Assembly: GCF_015265435.1 (NCBI RefSeq)
Contig: NZ_JABJWH010000021.1
Location: forward strand, 169,725 to 233,724
DNA: 64,000 nt
Direction of reading: 5' to 3'
From: Alloalcanivorax profundimaris
GTDB lineage: Bacteria; Pseudomonadota; Gammaproteobacteria; Pseudomonadales; Alcanivoracaceae
Under the pieces are notes generated by a model that was not told the origin of the DNA, did no database searches, and saw only the letters and a list, made by a program, of their open reading frames with translations. How positions within the stretch are numbered: position 1 is the stretch's first letter; each line of letters opens with the position of its first letter. Below, one piece after another: positions 41,266 through 48,109 of the stretch. The translations under genes were made by a program, and so were the position numbers.

Positions 41266-42746
41266 CTCAGCATGGCCTCCAACGCCTTACGACCCTCTGA
41301 TATCTCTTCCTCCAGCTTTGCCAACCGCTCCAGGATCACCTGCGGCGACTCATATTTCACCGCCTCGTACTCCACTTCCTTGTAGCGGTTGATGGACAGG
41401 TCATAGTCGTTTCCGGCGATTTCCTCCCGGGGCACCAGGAAGCTCTGTTCGGTGCGCTTGCGCTCGCCTTCGTTCTCCCGGTTCTGCCAGCGGGCCAGCA
41501 GATCCGGCAGATCGCTTTTGTCCGGCTGCGGGGTGCGTTTGTCGTCCAGGGAGAAGCCGTCCGCCTCCATCTTGTAGAACCAGACGTTGTCGGTGCCACC
41601 GGAGTTGGTTTTGGTGAACAGCAGGATGGCGGTGGAGACCCCGGCGTAGGGCTTGAAAACGCCGGAGGGCATGGAGATCACGCCATCCAGTTTCTGTTCC
41701 TCCACCAGCATTTTGCGCAGGCTCTTATGGGCCTTGGAGGAGCCGAACAGCACGCCGTCGGGCACGATCACCGCGGCGCGGCCACCGGTTTGCAGCAGGC
41801 GCAGGAACAGGGCCAGGAACAGCAGCTCGGTCTTTTTGGTCTTGACGGTTTGCAGCAGGTCCTTGGCGGTGGATTCATAGTCCAGGCTGCCGGCGAACGG
41901 CGGATTGGCCAGGATCAGGGAGTATTTCTCTTCGTCCAGGTCGTCCGCCTGGGCCAGGGAATCCTTGTAGCTGATGTCCGGGTTTTCCACGCCGTGGAGC
42001 AGCATGTTCATGCTGCCGATGCGCAGCATGGTGTTGTCGAAGTCGTAGCCATGAAAGGTGCCCTCGTTAAAGCGGCGGCGGGCCTCGTCGTTTTTGTAGA
42101 TGGCCTTGCTGTGATGCTGCTGGATGTATTCGGAAGCCGCCACCAGGAAACCGGCGGTGCCGCAGGCCGGGTCGCAGATTACATCCTTGGGGGTGGGCGC
42201 GGTCATATCCACCATCAGCTTGATGATATGGCGCGGGGTGCGGAACTGGCCGTTCTGGCCGGCGCTGGCGATCTTGCCGAGCATGTATTCGTACAGGTCG
42301 CCCTTGGTGTCCGCATCGCTCATGTCGATGCTGTCGAGCTGATCCACCACGTTGGCCAACACCCGCGGGGTGGGCATCATGAAGAGGGCATCCTTCATGT
42401 GGTGGGTATAGGTGCTACCGCCCTCCCCGTCTTCCTCGCCCTTGTTACCCAGGGTTTTGATAAACGGGAACACTTGATCTCGCACGGTGTTGAACATGTC
42501 CTCCGGGGCGAAGTCTTTGAAGCGGGACCAGCGCAGGTGGTCCTGGTCGGGGCCAAACACCGGGTTTTCGATGGGCTTGCTGAAGCGCTGCGCTTTGTTC
42601 TCCTGGCGGGTATGTATCTCATCCAGCCGCTTGATGAACAGCAGGTAGGTGAGCTGCTCAATCACGGACAGCGGGTTGGAGACGCCGCCGGACCACATGG
42701 TGTCCCAGATTTTATCGACCTTGGATTTCAGTTCGCCGGTGATCAT
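41262..42746 (-). CDS. hsdM: Type I restriction enzyme, M (methyltransferase) subunit
   Basis: 494 residues. N6-adenine methyltransferase motifs: ICDPACGTAGFLVAA (AdoMet site, about residue 195) and LILANPPFAGSL (catalytic NPPF, about 278). The N-terminal helical domain KIWDTMWSGG is typical. The ATG at 42746 matches the family start, with an AGGAAT site upstream. It is first in the hsdM-hsdS-hsdR operon, 10 bp after a leftover 3' end of mrr. Confidence 0.95.
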   Translation of the reverse strand: MITGELKSKVDKIWDTMWSGGVSNPLSVIEQLTYLLFIKRLDEIHTRQENKAQRFSKPIENPVFGPDQDHLRWSRFKDFAPEDMFNTVRDQVFPFIKTLGNKGEEDGEGGSTYTHHMKDALFMMPTPRVLANVVDQLDSIDMSDADTKGDLYEYMLGKIASAGQNGQFRTPRHIIKLMVDMTAPTPKDVICDPACGTAGFLVAASEYIQQHHSKAIYKNDEARRRFNEGTFHGYDFDNTMLRIGSMNMLLHGVENPDISYKDSLAQADDLDEEKYSLILANPPFAGSLDYESTAKDLLQTVKTKKTELLFLALFLRLLQTGGRAAVIVPDGVLFGSSKAHKSLRKMLVEEQKLDGVISMPSGVFKPYAGVSTAILLFTKTNSGGTDNVWFYKMEADGFSLDDKRTPQPDKSDLPDLLARWQNRENEGERKRTEQSFLVPREEIAGNDYDLSINRYKEVEYEAVKYESPQVILERLAKLEEEISEGRKALEAMLR

Positions 42747-42756
42747 GGGGTTGCTG

Positions 42757-42891
42757 TTATTCCTCGTTGAAGTAATCGCTGTCGATGTGTTTGACGTCAA
42801 AGGTTTCCTTGGTGGCCACGCCCAGGTTGTACTGGATCATCAGCCTGGCCAGTTCCTGGCCATCGATGAGCACGATCTTTTTCTCGATCAT
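42757..42891 (-). pseudogene. mrr restriction endonuclease, last 44 codons only
   Basis: The peptide IVLIDGQELARLMIQYNLGV followed by KHIDSDYF is the C-terminal end of Mrr-type methylation-dependent endonucleases. Everything upstream is missing; the frame continues only into sequence that belongs to a parE toxin gene in another frame. An ATG at 42891 overlaps the parE stop (ATGA), but this is the join point of a deletion. hsdM follows after 10 bp, as if an mrr-hsdMSR cluster had lost most of mrr. Confidence 0.75.
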
Positions 42892-43043
42892 GCCGGGCGG
42901 CCCATGTCCGGCGCGGTCTCCAGCACTCGAAAAGGCCGCGCGATGGCGTGGCCGGCACGGGCGGACAATTCTCCGGCTTCCAGGATGGCCCGGCACCGGG
43001 CCAGCTCCCGCGCGGCACCTTCAGTCATGATTACTCGTGACAC
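42888..43043 (-). pseudogene. Truncated ParE/RelE-type toxin
   Basis: 51 codons from a GTG: SRVIMTEGAARELARCRAIL and LETAPDMGRP match the N-terminal half of RelE/ParE toxins, which are usually about 95-100 residues. It lacks the C-terminal catalytic or binding half. It overlaps the end of the RHH antitoxin gene, as in intact modules. The break is where mrr sequence begins. Confidence 0.75.
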
Positions 43044-43300
43044 CCGGGTGGTGCCTTATCGTCACGGCCCCAGGACTCCAGCCACTCATTGGTTTCCTGG
43101 ACCGTGAGGCGACGCCCGGTCTCGCGGTAGGACCGCCAGGACGCCAGGGCTTCCCGCTTGAAACTCTCATGGGCCTCTTCGCGGGCCACATATTGCCTGA
43201 TGGCTTCCAGCATGATCCAGTGCGGTGAGCGGCGGCGCTGGCTGGCCAGTGCCCGGACGCGGCCTTTCAGCTCGTCGTCAATTTTGATGGAGGTTGCCAT
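43031..43300 (-). CDS. Ribbon-helix-helix antitoxin (ParD/CopG-like)
   Basis: 89 residues: TSIKIDDELKGRVRALASQR and SPHWIMLEAIRQYVAREEAH form the RHH DNA-binding fold, with a C-terminal toxin-binding tail. Its partner toxin, overlapping its 3' end, is truncated, so this is an orphan antitoxin. It might still bind its own promoter or neutralise a related toxin elsewhere. Confidence 0.88.
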   Translation of the reverse strand: MATSIKIDDELKGRVRALASQRRRSPHWIMLEAIRQYVAREEAHESFKREALASWRSYRETGRRLTVQETNEWLESWGRDDKAPPGCHE

Positions 43301-43363
43301 GGCGGCCTCGTATCGAAAGGTAATACCCTAGGCACGTGCGGGGCTTCCGTCCATCCTCCCTGT

Positions 43364-43421
43364 CGCGCCAATAAAGCCGTGCTCACGGGTTTACTATTCC
43401 TTCGCACTTGGCTCCGCGTTT
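43364..43421. repeat. Direct repeat, right-hand partner of 44521-44577 (copy A)
   Basis: About 58 bp with roughly 80 percent identity to copy B, sharing segments such as TTGGCTCCG and GGGTTT-CTATTC-TTCGC. It touches the 3' end of the PIN gene. The two copies enclose the HTH-PIN pair in the same orientation. Confidence 0.75.
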
Positions 43422-43983
43422 AGATAAAGCCCTCATATTCCCGCAACCTATCGACGGTCACGACCAGGCCCTGAGCCGCCAGCGTCTCAAGATACTCTTC
43501 CACCCCTTTCGGAGGTTTTTTCAACGAACCGCTATGGTTTTTCGCCGTTTCAATAACCCTTGCTTCGTGAAGATCGAACTGCTGAACAACAAAATCATCC
43601 GGATGAACTGCCTCTATTCCGAACCTCGCCAGCACGGCCTCTGGAAAATCTCTTAGGTTAAAGGTAACGATCAGTTGAGCACCGGCCACAACGGCCGCCG
43701 CGAGCACATGTCTGTCGTCGGGGTCTGGCAATGTCAGCCCCGCGATCAGGTTTTCGTAGCCGGTAACCCGGCAGTCCGGCACGGCCTGGTTCATCAATTC
43801 GATGGTGCGAGGCAGCTGTCCGGCGAGTTCCGGTCGGTCCTCCAGCAGATTCCGGGACCATTCGTTCTGAATATCGTCCGACCATCTCGCTGCGAACAAA
43901 CCCGATAGCGCCAGCCGGATTAGAAAATCGCGGAGCGGAGCCGGGTACAAAACGCAGGCGTCGTAGATGACCGAAAAGCGCAT
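43420..43983 (-). CDS. PIN-domain toxin of an HTH-PIN pair
   Basis: 187 residues. PIN pattern: Asp in VIYDACVLYPAPLRDFLI, then LPDPDDRHVLAAAVVAGAQL and IVTFNLRDFP. This is the longer PF13470-type PIN family, distinct from VapC. It overlaps the upstream HTH gene by 1 nt. Likely a ribonuclease toxin; target unknown. Complete by length. Confidence 0.87.
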   Translation of the reverse strand: MRFSVIYDACVLYPAPLRDFLIRLALSGLFAARWSDDIQNEWSRNLLEDRPELAGQLPRTIELMNQAVPDCRVTGYENLIAGLTLPDPDDRHVLAAAVVAGAQLIVTFNLRDFPEAVLARFGIEAVHPDDFVVQQFDLHEARVIETAKNHSGSLKKPPKGVEEYLETLAAQGLVVTVDRLREYEGFI

Positions 43984-44435
43984 CAGTACCCCATATCGTG
44001 CTCTTGGGCCTGATCCGCCAGCGCCTGTAGCGCGGCTTCGCTTTCGGTGGCGCGGGCTGCCCGGTACGCCATGACATCCTGAAAGCGGATGCGTCGGTGC
44101 GTCCCAACCCGGGTGAAGGGAATGGCGCCTTCCTCCAGCAGCTTGACCAGGTGGGGCCGGGAGACGTTGAGCAGGTTGGCGGCTTCCTGGGTGGTCACTT
44201 CGGCGTGCACCGGCATCAGGGTGACGGCGTTGCCCTGGGCCATTTCCGTGAGGATATTGCGCAGCAGTTCCAGGGCGTGACGGGGCAGCACCAGATCGAT
44301 GTCGTCCATGCGCACCCTGGCACGGTCCTGCCGGGGGTGGTCCTTCAGCAGCCGCGCCAGGGCGGCGGCGCTTTCCCGGGCCAGGTCCGCGGCCTGGGGG
44401 TCCGGGAGCTTGTCATGATCTTGCGCGGTGTTCAT
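43983..44435 (-). CDS. Excisionase-type HTH antitoxin
   Basis: 150 residues. The C-terminal half has a MerR/excisionase-like helix-turn-helix (VTTQEAANLLNVSRPHLVKL, FTRVGTHRRIRFQDVMAYR). In this family it is the antitoxin of PIN toxins such as the one that overlaps its stop codon. A 16-bp perfect palindrome lies 18 bp upstream of the start and is the likely operator. Confidence 0.87.
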   Translation of the reverse strand: MNTAQDHDKLPDPQAADLARESAAALARLLKDHPRQDRARVRMDDIDLVLPRHALELLRNILTEMAQGNAVTLMPVHAEVTTQEAANLLNVSRPHLVKLLEEGAIPFTRVGTHRRIRFQDVMAYRAARATESEAALQALADQAQEHDMGY

Positions 44436-44452
44436 GGGTTACCTCTGACAGC

Positions 44453-44468
44453 GATATCGCGCGATATC
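44453..44468. promoter_or_regulatory. Perfect palindrome upstream of the HTH-PIN operon
   Basis: GATATCGCGCGATATC is a perfect 16-bp palindrome 18 bp before the HTH start codon. It is the best candidate binding site for the HTH antitoxin. Confidence 0.65.
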
Positions 44469-44520
44469 CATAAAATATTCGAAACAAACGAAAATCGCAA
44501 TAAACGAAACACTGAACCCG

Positions 44521-44577
44521 CGCGCCCAATAGAGCCATGCGCAAGGGTTTGCTATTCTTTCGCGCTTGGCTCCGTTT
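44521..44577. repeat. Direct repeat (copy B)
   Basis: Partner of the repeat at 43364-43421, spaced about 1157 bp. It is followed at once by a REP-like unit (44586-44606). Confidence 0.75.
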
Positions 44578-44585
44578 GGGTGGGG

Positions 44586-44606
44586 ATCGCGGCTGAAGCC
44601 GCTCCT
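44586..44606. repeat. REP-like element
   Basis: Identical 21-bp unit to the arms at 7505-7562. Within the 348-bp gap 44436-44783, which also holds the palindrome, repeat copy B and the promoter region of the next gene; no further gene is seen there. Confidence 0.85.
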
Positions 44607-44783
44607 ACCGCCAGCTTTCCCGCGCCCTGCCCTTGAGCCGCTCCACTCTTTTCACGTGGAGACGCAAGCGTCGGCTGGCTCGGGCTTCGAGCAGTCGACG
44701 TCCTGATCGCGCTCAAGTAAATCACAGAAAACTGAAACTGAACTGAATTTCTTGAACGGTTTAAGGCAATTAAGGAGAGCATC

Positions 44784-45023
44784 ATGAAAAAAATCATTAT
44801 CGCTGCCGCAGCTGCCACTTTATTTTCTACAATGGCCACTGCCAATTCAGGATTGGCCGATCGAATTAATGAAGCGCGCACTTACCCGAACAAAACAGCC
44901 GACGCAAAAACCAGAATGATGACCTGCATGAAAGAAATGCAATCTCGCAAATCAATGAACGGGTCCAATGTCAATAAGCAGCAAAAAATATCAGTCAGAA
45001 ACACACACCACAATCATACTTAA
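44784..45023 (+). CDS. Small secreted protein, function unknown
   Basis: 79 residues with a clear Sec signal peptide (KKIIIAAAAATLFSTMATAN) and a mature part with Met- and Lys-rich segments (KTRMMTCMKEMQSRKSM), one Cys, and a His-rich end (NTHHNHT). GGAGAG precedes the ATG, and a strong hairpin terminator follows, so it is a self-contained gene. It is the first gene of the A/T-richer region. Periplasmic metal binding is possible given the neighbours, but this is a guess. Confidence 0.65.
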   Translation: MKKIIIAAAAATLFSTMATANSGLADRINEARTYPNKTADAKTRMMTCMKEMQSRKSMNGSNVNKQQKISVRNTHHNHT

Positions 45024-45052
45024 ATAAATCCAGCGTGTTAGAGAATAACCAG

Positions 45053-45091
45053 TAGTCGACTGTCTCTTAGAACGACAGTCGACTATTTATT
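45053..45091. terminator. Strong inverted repeat terminator
   Basis: Perfect 12-bp arms TAGTCGACTGTC/GACAGTCGACTA (45053-45064, 45074-45085) around a 9-nt loop, followed by TTTATT. It ends the small secreted protein gene 30 bp upstream. Confidence 0.8.
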
Positions 45092-45286
45092 AAATATTGA
45101 AAATACAGAAAGTAATTTACTTCACTTCCACGATGCCTCTTCATTTGGCTCTCAGAGTCAACCACCCAAGAAACATCCATTTGACAATCAGGCCCGTTAT
45201 CGGTGGCAAGAAAACCCATTGTGCAAGAGGAATTACCCCTGTGCCTGTCCATGTGACTACCGGCATTAACTCGCTATAATTCCATC

Positions 45287-45490
45287 TTAAACCTGCCGAA
45301 CCATCCAGGCCTCCAGGTCCGGTTCCCAGGTCCAGTATTCGGTTTCGATACGCATGGTGAAACGGCCGTGGTTGCTGTCCGACCACAGGGTGGCCTCCAT
45401 CCCCTCAATCAATGATTCCGCCGAGGGCGCACCACCCAGCGCACTGCCCGGAAAAACACTTAGAAAAGCCACCACCCATAAGCATTTCAT
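45287..45490 (-). pseudogene. N-terminal fragment of an outer-membrane lipoprotein-sorting (LolA-like) protein
   Basis: 67 codons: a signal peptide ending GSALGGAPS, then ESLIEGMEATLWSDSNHGRF and TMRIETEYW, which match the start of LolA-like proteins normally of about 250 residues. The frame stops after WMVRQV, so the protein is truncated. Between 45086 and 45286 only a 41-codon minus-strand frame (45141-45266) with one hydrophobic stretch is seen; I cannot support it as a gene. Confidence 0.6.
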
Positions 45491-45531
45491 ACGCTGCCTC
45501 CTTGAGTTAATCGTCTGATTACCCAGAGAAA

Positions 45532-45954
45532 TCAGAGCCCACTCCTTTCAGACCATGCCTCATAGATCCGCTTGTCCCATTTGCTCTGGAAATAGGCGAT
45601 AGCGGCTTTTTGATCGTCCCTGGAGAGCTCGTCTGCGAAGGCCGGCATTTTCCCACCCATGGGGGCGCCACCTTGACTAATTGTACCCATCAGCGTGTCG
45701 AAGGAATGGTGCCAGGCATGACCTGTTCCGTTGAGCGGTGGCGGCGGGTAAGAGCCATCCTTCAGAGTCTTTTTCCAATTGAAAGCGCCTTGGGCATTGC
45801 CGCCATGGCAGCTTGCGCAGTTGTCGTCGAACACCACTGCGCCGCGCTCGACCTCAGCCTGTGTGTACCAGCGGTCATCCACCGTCTGTTTACCGCAGCC
45901 GCTGATTAGTGCGACTGCAAGAACGCCTACTGAGATAGTTGCCCCATGCATCAT
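45532..45954 (-). CDS. Class I c-type cytochrome, lipoprotein
   Basis: About 140 residues. A lipoprotein signal ends in LISGC; the haem site CASCH is in VVFDDNCASCHGGN, and the distal Met is probably in GGKMPAFADEL. It transfers electrons in the periplasm, anchored to a membrane. The start ATG at 45954 overlaps the methyltransferase stop by 4 nt, so it is the last gene of a three-gene operon (DUF2933, methyltransferase, cytochrome). Confidence 0.87.
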   Translation of the reverse strand: MMHGATISVGVLAVALISGCGKQTVDDRWYTQAEVERGAVVFDDNCASCHGGNAQGAFNWKKTLKDGSYPPPPLNGTGHAWHHSFDTLMGTISQGGAPMGGKMPAFADELSRDDQKAAIAYFQSKWDKRIYEAWSERSGL

Positions 45955-46616
45955 TCTTGTTCCTCGATTTCCTTGCGCCTCAAATTCCTCAATCGCGGAA
46001 TAAAACGGGGAGTTCTGGCTGCATAGGCCCGCCAATCGGAGCCGAACGCTTTTTCTGTTTCACGCTCCTCGTGAATAGACAGGCGCGAGTACATCCACAC
46101 CAGCACCGGGAACATGGCCAGCGTCAGCAGCGTTGGCCACTGCAGCAGAAAACCGAACATGATGAGCACGAAGCCGGAATACTGAGGGTGGCGAACGTGG
46201 GCATAAAGGCCGGTTGTGGCCAACTGCCCTGCCTTTTGCGCGGCATACAGGGTACGCCAGCCAGCCGCAATCAGATAAAACCCGAGGCCAATAAACACTG
46301 TGCTCAAGAGATGAAACGGCCCAAAGTGTGGGGAACCCTTCCAACCAAACAGCATTTCCAGCAAGTGGCCACTGTCGTGAGCCAACCAGTTCACGTCGGG
46401 ATACTGGCTCTGCAGCCAGCCGGAGAGGAAGTAGAGCGTCAGCGGGAACCCGTACATCTCGGTGAACAGTGCCACCAGAAATGCGCTGAAGGCACCAAAC
46501 GAACGCCAGTCCCGGCGGGTCTGCGGTTTGAAAAAACTGAAGGCGAAGAATATGAAAATCGCCGAATTCAGGACCACCAGGCTCCAAAGGCCATAATCCG
46601 ATGCACCATCAGTCAT
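45951..46616 (-). CDS. Isoprenylcysteine carboxyl methyltransferase-like membrane protein
   Basis: 221 residues with about five transmembrane segments and the family motif GLYAHVRHPQYSGFVLIMFG plus an Arg/Glu-rich end (HEERETEKAFGSDWRAYAAR), which binds AdoMet in ICMT/PEMT-type enzymes. Such proteins recur in heavy-metal islands; the substrate is unknown. The ATG at 46616 overlaps the DUF2933 stop region by 8 nt; a longer frame upstream only reads through the His-repeat DNA. Confidence 0.82.
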   Translation of the reverse strand: MTDGASDYGLWSLVVLNSAIFIFFAFSFFKPQTRRDWRSFGAFSAFLVALFTEMYGFPLTLYFLSGWLQSQYPDVNWLAHDSGHLLEMLFGWKGSPHFGPFHLLSTVFIGLGFYLIAAGWRTLYAAQKAGQLATTGLYAHVRHPQYSGFVLIMFGFLLQWPTLLTLAMFPVLVWMYSRLSIHEERETEKAFGSDWRAYAARTPRFIPRLRNLRRKEIEEQE

Positions 46617-46866
46617 CACGCTGCTCTCCACTCTTTCCCGGTTGCTCTGCCTGGTGGTTATGTCCTCCATGTTCTCCATGCCCTCCATGCCCTCCATGCC
46701 CTCCGTGCCCTCCGTGCCCTCCGTGCATAAAAATATGGATCAGCGGACAAGCAAGCAGTATCAGCCAGGGCAAGGCGCCAAGCAGATGAACCTTGTGTTC
46801 TCCCCAGAGTAAAACCAGTGCGATAACGGCAAACATTGCCAAGGTAATTTTAAAGCGTCGATCCAT
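46609..46866 (-). CDS. DUF2933 membrane protein with a His-Gly-Gly repeat tail
   Basis: 85 residues. One or two transmembrane helices (ITLAMFAVIALVLLWGEH; LLGALPWLILLACPLIHIFM) are followed by a tail of HGG repeats ending HNHQAEQ. DUF2933 proteins are common in copper and other metal islands. The tail is encoded by a 9-bp tandem repeat (46663-46726) and should bind metal ions at the membrane surface. First gene of the operon with the methyltransferase and cytochrome. Confidence 0.82.
   Translation of the reverse strand: MDRRFKITLAMFAVIALVLLWGEHKVHLLGALPWLILLACPLIHIFMHGGHGGHGGHGGHGGHGEHGGHNHQAEQPGKSGEQRDD
46663..46726. repeat. Tandem 9-bp repeat encoding His-Gly-Gly
   Basis: About seven units of CCCTCCATG/CCCTCCGTG on the plus strand encode the HGG tail on the minus strand. 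Slippage could change the tail length. Confidence 0.85.
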
Positions 46867-46907
46867 GAGCGGTTCCTTTGCGAAAAAGCCAGTGTCAGAA
46901 CAGGGTA

Positions 46908-47978
46908 CTAATGGGCCTCAAGGGATATCTGATGGCCTATGCCGCTCAGCGCGATCTCATCAACCACATCGAGGGATTCCGGGTCGAGCACCCAAAGCTT
47001 GTTCTCTGCCCGACTGGTCACCAGTAGCTGGCCATCGTAGGGAGAGACCGCAAGATGATAGGGCGCAGGAGCCAGCGGCCTGGTGTGGCGGGCGCCGCTG
47101 GCTAGCTCAATCCGGACCACTTGGTTGCCGCCCTGGCTGGTGGCATAGAGGGTCTGGCCATCTGCGCTCAAGCCAACGCCATGGGGCGCCTCCCCAACCT
47201 CGTACCGGTTCGCCACCGCGCCTTTGGCAAGCTCAAGGACAAGAACCTGGCCGGATGCAGCATCATTCACGTAGAGCCGCTGGTTGCCGGGGGCAAGCAC
47301 CATATGCTCTGGGTTGCCGCCAACTCGCAAATTGCGCTCGACGAACCAGTGCTCGGTATCCACTTCGCTGACCGTGCCATTACCGGTATTGCTGACCAGA
47401 AGGGATTGGCCGTCGTCGGTTTGCACCAGATAGTTGGGGGCCGGCCCCGTCGCCACAGTTTTGACCAACTGACCGGAATCCAGATCCACAACGCTGATAC
47501 TGCCACTGGCAGGATGCGTGGAAACGGCATAGCGACCGTTGGAAGTCACCAGCACATGGTGCACCGGCCCCGGCACTTCCAGTTTGCGGTCAATCGTCTT
47601 TGTGGCCGTGTTCACCAAATAGAGCAGCCCGGTACTCCCTGCTTCCAATTCAGTAGACTGCCCGCCCCCATGATGAGCGGCGTGTTCATCTTCTGAAACG
47701 CCTTCGGGGCGACTAACCGGCTCCTGACGATCATGCGCCGACAAACTACCCACCACCAGATGCCGGCCATCCGGGGTCAGTGCCGAACCGTGGGTATTCA
47801 GTGTGCCGCCAATGGACGACGTCACCTTGCGGTTTTCCAGATCAATAACGCCGACGGCATCCGCTGTGCCCATGGGAACAAATGCCCGGTTTGTGTCTGC
47901 GGCCACCATCAGCGAAAAACTCATAGCGACACTGGCCGTAATACCAGCAATACACTGCTTGCGCAACGAATGGTTCAT
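46908..47978 (-). CDS. Secreted YVTN/YncE-type beta-propeller protein
   Basis: 356 residues with a signal peptide (ITASVAMSFSLMVAADTN) and repeated blades of the form GGNPEHMVLAPGNQRLYVND, GEAPHGVGLSADGQTLYATS, APYHLAVSPYDGQLLVTS. A His-rich insert (DEHAAHHGGG) may bind metal. Periplasmic; ligand unknown. The ATG at 47978 is where the signal peptide begins; longer frames upstream are not typical coding sequence. Divergent from the ATP-grasp-like gene. Confidence 0.82.
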   Translation of the reverse strand: MNHSLRKQCIAGITASVAMSFSLMVAADTNRAFVPMGTADAVGVIDLENRKVTSSIGGTLNTHGSALTPDGRHLVVGSLSAHDRQEPVSRPEGVSEDEHAAHHGGGQSTELEAGSTGLLYLVNTATKTIDRKLEVPGPVHHVLVTSNGRYAVSTHPASGSISVVDLDSGQLVKTVATGPAPNYLVQTDDGQSLLVSNTGNGTVSEVDTEHWFVERNLRVGGNPEHMVLAPGNQRLYVNDAASGQVLVLELAKGAVANRYEVGEAPHGVGLSADGQTLYATSQGGNQVVRIELASGARHTRPLAPAPYHLAVSPYDGQLLVTSRAENKLWVLDPESLDVVDEIALSGIGHQISLEAH

Positions 47979-48109
47979 AGCGTGCCCTTTTTGGTCAGAG
48001 GGTTTCAGTAAGATCTCCTCGCCCGGTAAGCAAGATCCCGAACAGGCATGGTCATTACTTGGCAGTCCATCACACCAAGCTGAAACAGGCCTGAAAACAG
48101 TTGCGAAAC

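Noticed and set aside
42757..43043. A real coupled two-gene unit of a short toxin and a 44-residue protein with an ATGA overlap
   Set aside because: Each piece is half of a known longer family in a different frame, so the overlap is best explained as the join of a deletion.
45097..45279. Small plus-strand open frame between the terminator and the LolA-like fragment
   Set aside because: No ribosome site, no recognisable features, and it lies between decayed sequences.
46663..46726. Short regular repeat as a CRISPR-like array
   Set aside because: The 9-bp unit is contiguous without spacers and encodes the HGG tail in frame.
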